From a virus, in IMG/VR virus record IMGVR_UViG_3300047408_000085, positions 1 to 42,266 of that record: a stretch of 42,266 nt of DNA; one strand, written 5' to 3'. Of the stretch, positions 23,685 through 30,527 are shown one piece after another. Each line of letters opens with the position of its first letter. Positions within the stretch are counted from its first letter, which is position 1. The notes beneath the pieces were generated by a model. It was not told the origin of the DNA. It was given only the letters and a program-made list of their open reading frames with translations, and did no database searches. A program made the translations under genes and the position numbers.

Positions 23685-23947
23685 CGGGCCTCGGCGAACA
23701 TGCTGCGCCAGACCGCGGCGGCGAGGTTGCGTTCGTAGGCGGCGCCATTGCTTGGCGGGGCGATAGCGTGCGCCAGCTCCCGGCGCCCGGCTTCGAGCAT
23801 GGGACGATCCGGTTCCCGCAACACGTCGAGCACGATCGCGACGAGATCGCGCGGATTCGCGCCGACGAGCGTCGGATCGATGTCGCGGAGGTATGCCGCG
23901 ACGCGCGCCTCGGCGATATCGCGCAGCACCTTCGCCGTGGTTTTCAT
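23681..23947 (-). CDS. Small helical hypothetical protein
   Basis: 88 residues from ATG 23947, coupled by ATGA to the chaperone paralogue upstream and to the next gene downstream. 'KVLRDIAEARVAAYLRDIDP' and 'DLVAIVLDVLREPDRPML' predict mainly helices. No motif recognised. Confidence 0.6.
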   Translation of the reverse strand: MKTTAKVLRDIAEARVAAYLRDIDPTLVGANPRDLVAIVLDVLREPDRPMLEAGRRELAHAIAPPSNGAAYERNLAAAVWRSMFAEAR

Positions 23948-24291
23948 GGCGCGCCGCCCTCGCGCCGCCGCCTCTTGCCCTTGCGGTGTTGTTTCGTTTT
24001 GGCGGGCTGCGCTGATTCAGGCGGCGCCATAAAGGCGCTGAGGAAATTATACGCCTCGGTTAGATGACTGATCGGCATTGCGCGGACGACCTTCCGCGGG
24101 ACACCGGAAGCGACCGAGACCAACGAAATCTGATACCGGCGCAGGGCGTAAATAGTCGTGCCGCCATTGAATTCCCTTTCTGCTATTTCCAGCATTCGCG
24201 CGGTCGGTTCCGCAAGGTGCAAGCGGTCGTAAGCTTTGCCTCCAACCTTTACCGGTGAATCGAGCACAAGGTCGAGTGTCGGCGCACTCAC
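23944..24291 (-). CDS. Second tail-assembly-chaperone-like protein (Phage_TAC_7 paralogue) in the early region
   Basis: 115 residues from GTG 24291, overlapping the VRR-NUC stop (GTGA). 'YDRLHLAEPTARMLEIAER' and 'IYALRRYQISLVSVASGVP' align with 'YSTLHLEEPSAKAVEIAER' and 'PSAVRKYQIALVAGAAKV' of the chaperone at 7490-7840. The C-terminus is a basic tail ('KTKQHRKGKRRRREGG') instead of a frameshift extension, and no slippery heptamer was seen. It sits among replication genes some 16 kb from the tail operon. It may be a decoy, a regulator or a repurposed chaperone; the homology is solid, the role unknown. Confidence 0.7.
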   Translation of the reverse strand: MSAPTLDLVLDSPVKVGGKAYDRLHLAEPTARMLEIAEREFNGGTTIYALRRYQISLVSVASGVPRKVVRAMPISHLTEAYNFLSAFMAPPESAQPAKTKQHRKGKRRRREGGAP

Positions 24292-24728
24292 GCTGCGACC
24301 CTCCCGCGCAACGGAATTCCCCAGCGGTGAAGCGTGGCGAGCATCTCCTCGGGCGAGTGACAGATCCCGATCCCTTGCACGCCCGCCGCCAAGAGCTGCG
24401 GGAACACGTCCTCTTGCCCCGCCAGGATCCGAGGCGAGCCGTGGCGCGTGTAGACCTTGCGGGTTTTCGACAACGTGCCACCGTGCCGCTTCAGCTCGAT
24501 ACACCAAGCGCCGTCGTAAATGATCCAGATGTCCGGAAGCCCGCGCTTCAGTCCGAGCCGGGAATACCGCGCCGCCTGCTGCGGTGTCAGTTGCACGGCG
24601 CCCGCGGGATAGGTGAACCACATAGCGGGCGGCATCAGCAGGCGATCGAGCGCGTCGGCGCAAGCCGCGTGCGTGTCGAGCTCCAACGGCTCGGGCGCGG
24701 TGAGACGGAAGCGGGCGGCGGCGGACAT
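24288..24728 (-). CDS. VRR-NUC domain nuclease
   Basis: 146 residues from ATG 24728 (TGATG with the upstream gene). The VRR-NUC core is 'LKRGLPDIWIIYDGAWCIEL' with D66, E78 and K80 as the PD-(D/E)XK residues, then 'GGTLSKTRKVYTRHGSPRI' and 'LLAAGVQGIGICHSPEEML'. Phage VRR-NUC proteins of this size are stand-alone structure-specific nucleases acting in replication or recombination, perhaps on Holliday-type junctions. Context among replication genes agrees. Confidence 0.85.
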   Translation of the reverse strand: MSAAARFRLTAPEPLELDTHAACADALDRLLMPPAMWFTYPAGAVQLTPQQAARYSRLGLKRGLPDIWIIYDGAWCIELKRHGGTLSKTRKVYTRHGSPRILAGQEDVFPQLLAAGVQGIGICHSPEEMLATLHRWGIPLRGRVAA

Positions 24729-25297
24729 CAGTCACCGAACAGCCGATCTTGCGAGGCGGCGCCGCGCGTCTCCCGGTCGACGCGGGCGACGTCGCCGATC
24801 GCCGGGCGCGGCGCCTTGCCGACGATGGTCGAGCGGTTGAGCGTCTCGGCAATGTGCTCGCGGTAGATCAGCGACCAGTGGACCCCGCGCGCCGCCGCCA
24901 TCGCGTCGACGTCGGCGAACCCCTTTGCCCGCGCCCAGCGGTTGATGAGATCGCGCCCCTCGCGGGCGTCATCCTCGCCGCGGCGGCGCCGCGCCGCCTC
25001 CCGTTCGGCACGGTGCGGATCCTCGATTGCCGCCGCGGATGGCGCCGACATGCTCTCGATGCAGAGGCGGCGGATATCCCCCGGCAACGGTCGGCGCGGC
25101 TCGGGCTGGCGGCGCCATTCCTGGCAAGCGCGCTCAACAGTTGCCAAGGGAAACTCCCGCAGATCCTCGATCCAATCCTCGATCTGTGTCCGGCGCGACG
25201 CGCTCGTCTCGTTCGCTGTCCAGTAGTGTTGCAACAGGCGCATCACCATCGCCGAGAGCGCGTGCAGCGTCTCTCGCGAGGATTGCCTCGACGGCAT
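24728..25297 (-). CDS. Putative replication accessory (helicase-loader-like) protein
   Basis: 189 residues from ATG 25297; a later Met (before 'RLLQHYW') could also start it. 'QIEDWIEDLREFPLATVERA' and 'CQEWRRQPEPRRPLPGDIRR' form a pattern common in phage replication proteins encoded after an O-like initiator. The second half is basic and helical, ending 'GAASQDRLFGD'. It overlaps the initiator gene by 164 bases in another frame. A loader role is inferred from position. Confidence 0.6.
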   Translation of the reverse strand: MPSRQSSRETLHALSAMVMRLLQHYWTANETSASRRTQIEDWIEDLREFPLATVERACQEWRRQPEPRRPLPGDIRRLCIESMSAPSAAAIEDPHRAEREAARRRRGEDDAREGRDLINRWARAKGFADVDAMAAARGVHWSLIYREHIAETLNRSTIVGKAPRPAIGDVARVDRETRGAASQDRLFGD

Positions 25298-25892
25298 CGG
25301 CGCCTCCCTTCCAAAGATTATCGATTGCAGTCATCCGGCGGCGCCTCCCTCCGTTTCGCACGGAGGGAGAATCTCCCGTTAGGGAGATAGGGTGGTGGTT
25401 AGAGTCTTGGTTTAAGACTCTGTTCACCGAACGCGGCTTAATTGTTCTGTTTAATGTTCCGCAGTCGGAGGCGTCGCGCTGAAAATCGCCGTAATTACAA
25501 ATCGTTATGAGCGTTGAATTTGTTCTCCCAACGTGTCCGCGAAAATCGATTAATTGTTCTGCGCGTAAATTTCGCAGGAATTTCAAGACCGTACTCGGGT
25601 GCCATTTCCAGGCGTCGCCGAGCGTGCGGATCGAGGCCCGGAGCTGCCCGCGTTCGAGGTGATCTTGCGGCGTATACCGGGCTTGCTCGACGAGCCACGC
25701 GAACGCCTCAGCGCGGCTGTAGACCGACGCGCGAAATCGAAACACGGGATGATCGAGCCAGCCGCGCGGCAGTGCGACGAAGCCCCGGCGCCAGCGCGGC
25801 AACGGCACGACGTCGGCGGCTGTGGTGCTTAAAGTTTGGGCGGCGTCCCGGTCGGCGCCGTTGGAATTGCTGTCATGCGGGCTATCCACCAT
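25134..25892 (-). CDS. Replication initiator-like winged-helix protein
   Basis: 252 residues from ATG 25892, with AGGG upstream. 'GFVALPRGWLDHPVFRFRAS' and 'SRAEAFAWLVEQARYTP' lead into a winged helix 'RASIRTLGDAWKWHPSTVLK' and 'LRNLRAEQLIDFRGHVGRTN', 'LITICNYGDFQRD', as in O-like phage replication proteins. The last 55 residues overlap the next gene and may be a poorly conserved tail. It is the first gene of the leftward arm, and an origin may lie inside or beside it. Confidence 0.75.
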   Translation of the reverse strand: MVDSPHDSNSNGADRDAAQTLSTTAADVVPLPRWRRGFVALPRGWLDHPVFRFRASVYSRAEAFAWLVEQARYTPQDHLERGQLRASIRTLGDAWKWHPSTVLKFLRNLRAEQLIDFRGHVGRTNSTLITICNYGDFQRDASDCGTLNRTIKPRSVNRVLNQDSNHHPISLTGDSPSVRNGGRRRRMTAIDNLWKGGADAVEAILARDAARALGDGDAPVATLLDSERDERVAPDTDRGLDRGSAGVSLGNC

Positions 25893-26100
25893 CTGCCCTG
25901 GCTTCCGGGATCGAGGGAAAACCCGAGCCCGGGGATCAGGAAAAACCCTCGGTTCGGGCCGCGGAAAGGACTAGGCTGCGCCCAAGAATTGATCCCTGTC
26001 AATATGCGGTCCCGGAGCAACGGCGCGATCCGCGCCAAGTAACTGCTTGATCTTTCTCAGGTGTCGTCGAGCGCCGAGTGATATTATTAAAATTTGAACA

Positions 26101-26116
26101 TTCGCCAGGAGGCGAA
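26101..26116. promoter_or_regulatory. Operator-like inverted repeat O1
   Basis: TTCGCC-AGGA-GGCGAA, a perfect 6-bp inverted repeat with a 4-bp spacer. It matches the architecture of the second copy at 26167-26182. It overlaps the presumed -35 region of the leftward promoter. Confidence 0.55.
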
Positions 26117-26166
26117 TTTTTAACCCTTAAAGTCAGGTTTTTAATGCATCTTCCAAAAAGGCTATA

Positions 26167-26182
26167 TTTGCCATCTGGCGAA
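26167..26182. promoter_or_regulatory. Operator-like inverted repeat O2
   Basis: TTTGCC-ATCT-GGCGAA, one base different from the O1 half sites, centred 66 bp from O1. An additional TTCGCC half site at 26201-26206 touches the -35 of the rightward promoter. The likely ligand is one of the phage HTH proteins. Confidence 0.55.
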
Positions 26183-26208
26183 AGTCATTAAAAAGTGATC
26201 TTCGCCGG

Positions 26209-26237
26209 TTGACAAGCCCCCAACCGGGGAACCTAAT
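26209..26237 (+). promoter_or_regulatory. Rightward early promoter
   Basis: A perfect -35 TTGACA (26209-26214), 17-bp spacer and -10 CCTAAT (26232-26237). It is about 110 bases upstream of the first rightward gene, and the TTCGCC half site abuts the -35, consistent with repression. Confidence 0.6.
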
Positions 26238-26349
26238 CGTCGGGACGGCAGCGTGATCCCATAGGTGGGGGGACACCTCCCCCAAAAGCCGCAAATCGTG
26301 TTAACGCCCCGGAAATCAACCGGGTCTGCGAACGGGAGAATTTTGTCCC

Positions 26350-26550
26350 ATGCAGCTTCTTCGATGGATTGAAAAGACGGGCCGGACCTTAACCGGCTTT
26401 GCTCACGAAAGCGGCTTTCATGTCAGCACAGTTTACCGATGGGCGCACGGCGAGCGCGTCCCCAGCGCGGAGGCTCTCGTCGAGATCGAGCGGATCAGCA
26501 ACAGCGCCGTTACGGCGAAAGATTTTGTGAACGGGCGGCGGCGGCGATGA
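26350..26550 (+). CDS. Small HTH regulator (Cro/CI-like)
   Basis: 66 residues from ATG 26350, with GGGAGA eleven bases upstream. HTH: 'LTGFAHESGFHVSTVYRWAH' followed by 'GERVPSAEALVEIERIS', a typical Cro/C1-type helix-turn-helix covering most of the protein. It has no dimerisation or protease-sensitive domain, so it resembles Cro more than a full CI repressor. It is the first gene of the rightward arm and the obvious candidate ligand for the inverted repeats upstream. Confidence 0.8.
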   Translation: MQLLRWIEKTGRTLTGFAHESGFHVSTVYRWAHGERVPSAEALVEIERISNSAVTAKDFVNGRRRR

Positions 26551-26702
26551 TCGACGGACGCCCCTATCTGCGCCCCGCCGGACGCCCGCGGCGCCTGCGA
26601 TGGCTCCATTTCTGGCGGCTGGCGGTCGCTGGCGGGCTTGTCGTCGCGTCGTGGGGATTGATCGTCCTCCTCGTCGTCCTCGTCCTGCGGGCCGCGGCAT
26701 GA
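26547..26702 (+). CDS. Small single-span membrane protein
   Basis: 51 residues, ATGA overlap at both ends. A basic N-terminus ('RPYLRPAGRPRRLRWLHFW') precedes one strong hydrophobic helix ('LAVAGGLVVASWGLIVLLVV'). Early location in the operon. Function unknown; superinfection exclusion or a similar membrane role would be a guess. Confidence 0.6.
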   Translation: MIDGRPYLRPAGRPRRLRWLHFWRLAVAGGLVVASWGLIVLLVVLVLRAAA

Positions 26703-27565
26703 CGCCGACGATCATCCGCGTGTCGGCGCTCTCGGGTTATCCCGATTGCGAGCGGCGCGGCGCAACGCGGCTGTTCTGGCGCGAGATCACGGCGGCGGGC
26801 TTCAAGCTCCGCCGGACGATGCGCGGGATCGGTGCCGCCGTCGGCAACGCGGTGCACAAGGCGGCGGCGGGGACGCTCGACGAAAAGGCGCGCTCGGGCC
26901 GACTCCCTCCGGTGACGGTCGCGACGGACATCGCGCGGGACTGGTTGCGCGAGGAGCTGGCGGCGGGCGAGGTCCGGTTCGACACACCACAAGGCGCGAC
27001 GCACAATCCGCGCGAGGCGGAGCTGCAGACGCTCGGCATGACCCGCGGTTATCACGGGATCATTGCGCCAACGGTCGAGCCGATCATCGTCGAGGAGCGG
27101 CTCGAAGCGGAGATCGAGCCAGGGCTGATCCTATCGGGTCAACCCGATGTCGTGGCGCGCGAGCCGAATGCGGTGCGGGATCTCAAAACCGGCGCCCGTC
27201 CGCCGTCGAGCTTTGCGCCGCAGCTCGGCGGCTATTCGCTGTTGTCGCGCTCGCATGATCTCGACATCGAGCGCGCGTCGATCGATTTCATCCAGCGGGC
27301 GCGGGTGAACAAGCCGCAGCCCGATCCGGTGTCGAAAACGGTGTCGGTTGTGACAGCCGAGACGGCGGCGTCGAACATTCTCAGGCACATAGCCGGTGAC
27401 ATTTCGACATTCCGCAACGGCGATCCGGCGCGGCGCATCCTGCCCGGTGATCCGTGGGCGTTCACCGCGAATCCGTCGTCGATCTTGTGCTCCCCGAAAT
27501 ACTGCCCCGCGTTCGGGACGGATTTTTGTCACGAAGGCGATCCCGCAAAAGAGGAGGCGAAATGA
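26699..27565 (+). CDS. PD-(D/E)XK nuclease with Fe-S type cysteines (Cas4/RecB-like)
   Basis: 288 residues from ATG 26699 (ATGA). Nuclease motifs: 'LSGQPDVVAREPNAVRDLKT' with D150, D161 and K163, and Q175 in 'APQLGGYS'. Four cysteines fit a Cas4/AddB-type 4Fe-4S cluster: C17 ('YPDCERR') and C264, C269, C277 ('SSILCSPKYCPAFGTDFC'). Such enzymes are 5'-3' or 3'-5' exonucleases that make ssDNA for recombination. An annealing-type protein and an SbcC-like ATPase lie downstream in the same operon. Confidence 0.85.
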   Translation: MTPTIIRVSALSGYPDCERRGATRLFWREITAAGFKLRRTMRGIGAAVGNAVHKAAAGTLDEKARSGRLPPVTVATDIARDWLREELAAGEVRFDTPQGATHNPREAELQTLGMTRGYHGIIAPTVEPIIVEERLEAEIEPGLILSGQPDVVAREPNAVRDLKTGARPPSSFAPQLGGYSLLSRSHDLDIERASIDFIQRARVNKPQPDPVSKTVSVVTAETAASNILRHIAGDISTFRNGDPARRILPGDPWAFTANPSSILCSPKYCPAFGTDFCHEGDPAKEEAK

Positions 27566-28128
27566 TGACGCTGATCGACGTTGGTTCCGCGCCAAAGGTG
27601 CGCCGCCGCCGCAAGCGCAAACAGGTTATGTCACCGGAGGAAAAGCTCGCCGGTTTCCGCAGCCCGACAGCGAGCGCGGCGGAGGTTCGCGAGCTCGTTC
27701 AAAATCACATTCTCTCAGTCTCCGAATTCGAGAATGAGGAGGAACGCGCTTTCGTTATGTGGTTTGTCGCCAGTGATCTCGCCCGCAAGGTGAAAGATCC
27801 CAAACCCGAGCCCGATCGCCGCGCGGCGAAGGCGGAAGCGGAAGCGGCGAAACAGGGCGTCGTCGAGATATTGGGGCGCCGCGACGAGGAACGGATCGAG
27901 ACGGAGGCGACGGCACGGTTACTCGAATGGGTAACGCCATACAACAGGCCATTGAAGGATTGCACGGGCGCGGAGTGCGCGCGATTAGGCCGCCGCCTCG
28001 GAGGTTTTTTCGCCGAGCTTGCCAAGCGCCTTACACCCGGCGAGACGGTCGGCGCGCATTTCTCCGAGTTCGCCCTGCAAGAGTTCGCGAAGCCATATCG
28101 GCTGATCGGGCCGAGGGCGACGCGATGA
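27562..28128 (+). CDS. Hypothetical protein with basic N-terminus
   Basis: 188 residues from ATG 27562 (or 27565), with GAGGAGG upstream. It contains a basic stretch 'KVRRRRKRKQVMSPEEKLAG', a helical middle 'VRELVQNHILSVSEFENEEE', and a C-terminal helical part 'CARLGRRLGGFFAELAKRL'. It is not clearly related to a known family. It sits between the nuclease and an HTH protein, so a DNA-linked role is possible. Confidence 0.65.
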   Translation: MMTLIDVGSAPKVRRRRKRKQVMSPEEKLAGFRSPTASAAEVRELVQNHILSVSEFENEEERAFVMWFVASDLARKVKDPKPEPDRRAAKAEAEAAKQGVVEILGRRDEERIETEATARLLEWVTPYNRPLKDCTGAECARLGRRLGGFFAELAKRLTPGETVGAHFSEFALQEFAKPYRLIGPRATR

Positions 28129-28784
28129 CTGCGGCGAGAATCCTCAAAGACGCAGCGGTCGATTTCCTGCGTTCAAAGGGTTTGCTTGAGCCGTTAACGC
28201 CGCGCGCCTTGGCGTCAACGCGCATGTGGAAACGCCCGGAACATCGCACCAAAATCCTCGCTACCAACGCAAAGCGGCGCGTCGATCCGGAAGCCCTTGC
28301 GGCGATGCGCGAGCGGTTAGATCGCAATCGGATGACATCATCGACTGAGATGTCGAAAGCGATCTCGCTCGCGTATTTTCGCAAATTTGGTTGGGGCGGT
28401 TTTGTATCGAATGAAGCGTTGGACGATTGGATCGTGACGCAGTATCGGCAGGGAGCGAGCGCGCGTGAAATCCGCGACGTCATCGGCATGAGTCACAACG
28501 CGATCGTGCATCGGCTTCGCCTCCGCGGAATTGCCGTCGCGGTTCGCGGACGCGGGCGGCGTTGTCCAAAATTAAGCGCGAGACATTTAGCGAGACATGG
28601 CATCGCCGACCTTCCCGGTTTCGATGCCGAAATTGCCGCGCTTTATCGTGAGCGAGCGAACGTCGCGGCGATCGCAAGAGTCTATGGCGTTAACGATCAG
28701 GCGATCAGAACTTCACTACACCGTAGCGGCGTGCCGATCCTCGGTAAGGGGGGACGCCCATCCAAAATTCCAGCTTTCGGCTAA
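28125..28784 (+). CDS. DNA-binding protein with two HTH-like segments
   Basis: 219 residues, ATGA-coupled. Segment one: 'GASAREIRDVIGMSHNAIVH' followed by 'RLRLRGIAVAVRGRGRR' (about residues 105-145). Segment two: 'ERANVAAIARVYGVNDQAIR' followed by 'TSLHRSGVPILGKGGRPSK' (about 180-217). Both look like resolvase/GcrA-type HTH units that read DNA in the major groove. The N-terminus is basic. It could regulate early or middle genes. Confidence 0.65.
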   Translation: MTAARILKDAAVDFLRSKGLLEPLTPRALASTRMWKRPEHRTKILATNAKRRVDPEALAAMRERLDRNRMTSSTEMSKAISLAYFRKFGWGGFVSNEALDDWIVTQYRQGASAREIRDVIGMSHNAIVHRLRLRGIAVAVRGRGRRCPKLSARHLARHGIADLPGFDAEIAALYRERANVAAIARVYGVNDQAIRTSLHRSGVPILGKGGRPSKIPAFG

Positions 28785-28883
28785 CCCATGAGCGACGCCG
28801 AGAAGCGCGGCCTTTGGCGCCGGGTTTTGTGGCCCCGGGTTATGTCGCAAGAGCAACAGCGGCGACGCCGCATAGGAGGAATG

Positions 28884-29891
28884 ATGCAGAGCGCAGCCCG
28901 CCCCCAGCTCGTTAGCCCGCGCGCGGCGCAGACGCTCGAAGCGGTGCGCTCCGTCGCGGGCGGCTTCGACGTTGATGCGTGGCATGTGATGGACGCGAGG
29001 GATAACGCCCTCGTCGCCGACGAGGCGTTGCACGGCTCGGCGAGCGATAAATTCGTTTATCACTTCAAGATCAACGGGACCGAGGTTTCGGGGATCTCTG
29101 TTGTCGGCGCGCGGCATCTCGCGAATCTTTATCGCGGGTTGAAGCATCGCCTCGTCGGGAGCGTGCAAAAGACCGGCGCCTTGTTTGAATATCGCGCTTT
29201 CCCCCATGAGAATTTTGCGGGCGACACGCGATGCAGCATCGTTCCGGAGCTCGAAAGCGAGCCCGATTTTTATTCCTGTCTTTGCGAGATCACGGATCTA
29301 AAGACGGGCAACACGATTCAAGTCGAGGCGCGCGAGGAAAAGATCGGCCACAGCCGGGAATCGGGCGATTACGAGAAGCCCCATTATCAGAAAATCGCGC
29401 AGTCGAAGGCGTACCGAAACGCGATCCTCTCGCTGATCCCGCAGGATATCGCGATCCGCTGGAAAGCCGAGATGCTGAAATTAGGCAAAGGCGAGACGAT
29501 CACGGGCGGCGTGATCGAGGAGAAGCGGTCGAGCGTGTTGCGGTTCGCCGCGCAGCGGGCGATTGCGATCGATCGGCATGCGGTCGAGGCGTTGACCCTC
29601 GATCAGATCGCGGGCCTCGGCGATGCGGCGCGCGACGGAAAGCTCCCCGCCTTCGTCGCCGCGGCGCAGGCTCTCGGGCTGGCGGTGTCGCAGGGCGAGG
29701 CGGCGCCCGCGGGCGAGGCGCAGCAGCAGCAAGAGCCCACCCGGCGCCAGCGCGGACGCCCCCGCAACGAGGCGCCGCCCAAGCCGGACGCCCAAACGCC
29801 CGAGCCGGACGCGCAACGCGCAGGCGAAACGCGCAACGCGCAGCTTGACACGGACGCGCCGCCGCCGCGCGGGCGCGTGTCGTTCGATTAG
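28884..29891 (+). CDS. Putative single-strand annealing (recombination) protein
   Basis: 335 residues from ATG 28884, chosen because AGGAGG lies at 28874-28879; the frame is open to 28788, but that start lacks a ribosome site. 'EVSGISVVGARHLANLYRGL', 'EITDLKTGNTIQVEAREEKI' and 'YQKIAQSKAYRNAILSLIPQ' fit Rad52/RecT-like annealing proteins that remodel ssDNA. The C-terminal 90 residues are Gln/Pro-rich and disordered, as often in such proteins. A nuclease lies upstream and an ATPase downstream. The exact family is uncertain. Confidence 0.6.
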   Translation: MQSAARPQLVSPRAAQTLEAVRSVAGGFDVDAWHVMDARDNALVADEALHGSASDKFVYHFKINGTEVSGISVVGARHLANLYRGLKHRLVGSVQKTGALFEYRAFPHENFAGDTRCSIVPELESEPDFYSCLCEITDLKTGNTIQVEAREEKIGHSRESGDYEKPHYQKIAQSKAYRNAILSLIPQDIAIRWKAEMLKLGKGETITGGVIEEKRSSVLRFAAQRAIAIDRHAVEALTLDQIAGLGDAARDGKLPAFVAAAQALGLAVSQGEAAPAGEAQQQQEPTRRQRGRPRNEAPPKPDAQTPEPDAQRAGETRNAQLDTDAPPPRGRVSFD

Positions 29892-29901
29892 GTGTCGCGC
29901 G

Positions 29902-30102
29902 ATGACTCAGGATCAGGCGATCGCCGTTTTGGTGCGCGCCCAAACCGCGAGTTACTCGCTGCAAGCGGCAGTCGATCAGATCGACGATCCGGTCGACGCC
30001 CGGATTCTCGGACACTTACGCAATGCCTTTCGGCATGCCCGCCACGTCGAGACTCTGTGCCGTCAACAGCTATTGAAAGCGATCGAGCGGGGGGCGGCAT
30101 GA
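29902..30102 (+). CDS. Small helical hypothetical protein
   Basis: 66 residues from ATG 29902. 'QAIAVLVRAQTASYSLQAAV' and 'ARILGHLRNAFRHARHVETL' predict a two-helix bundle. Its stop overlaps the next ATG (ATGA). Not recognised. Confidence 0.55.
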   Translation: MTQDQAIAVLVRAQTASYSLQAAVDQIDDPVDARILGHLRNAFRHARHVETLCRQQLLKAIERGAA

Positions 30103-30527
30103 AAGGCGATCGTCAGCGGCGCGCGGGCGAACACATGGCGCGGATCAACGCGCAATGGGCGGAGGCCAGCAAGCGCAAGCGCGAGCTCGCCGAGATTATC
30201 GCCGAGCGCATTGTCGGCATGGAACGGCGCGACATAATCGATGCGATTCAAGCGGCGCTCGGCGGCGTCGGTTGGAACAACATGGCTTGGGAAAACAATT
30301 TCGTCCGGCCCGAAACGCTCCGGTTAATCCGCGAGCTTCATGCGCGGCTGATCGCCCCGGCGGATCTCGAAGCGGCCCCGATCCGTCTCATCGTGGCCGC
30401 GCGCGAGTTGCTCGATGCGATCCCGCCGTTTGCCCTAAGCGACGATCGAAAACACGCTTGGCCTTGCGTCAAACAGGCGGCGCAAGCCGTCGTCGAGGCT
30501 CTCGACGAATTGGAGCTCGAAGCATGA
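30099..30527 (+). CDS. Hypothetical protein
   Basis: 142 residues from ATG 30099 (ATGA). Helical, with 'AEIIAERIVGMERRDIIDAI' and 'RPETLRLIRELHARLIAPAD', and a C-terminal helix ending 'VVEALDELELEA'. Coupled to the SbcC-like ATPase downstream, so a partner in the recombination module is possible but unproven. Confidence 0.6.
   Translation: MKGDRQRRAGEHMARINAQWAEASKRKRELAEIIAERIVGMERRDIIDAIQAALGGVGWNNMAWENNFVRPETLRLIRELHARLIAPADLEAAPIRLIVAARELLDAIPPFALSDDRKHAWPCVKQAAQAVVEALDELELEA

Larger units (their letters stand above)
25893..26349. promoter_or_regulatory. Divergent control region
   Basis: 457 bases without a convincing gene; the stretch 26075-26200 is notably AT-rich compared with the rest. 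It holds two 16-bp inverted repeats, an extra half site, a rightward promoter and a likely leftward -10 (TAATAAT on the minus strand near 26090). A further inverted repeat CCGGTT/AACCGG (26205-26227) overlaps the rightward promoter, and a G-tract/C-tract pair lies at about 26254-26283. This is the probable lysogeny/early switch and might include the replication origin. Confidence 0.65.

Noticed and set aside
25926-25975. Possible terminator hairpin (CCGAG/CTCGG) upstream of the replication initiator
   Set aside because: Short imperfect stem with a long loop; no transcript is expected to end there.
28788-28883. N-terminal extension of the annealing-type protein from ATG 28788
   Set aside because: No ribosome site before it, and its Arg/Trp-rich sequence is unlike the rest; AGGAGG stands before 28884.
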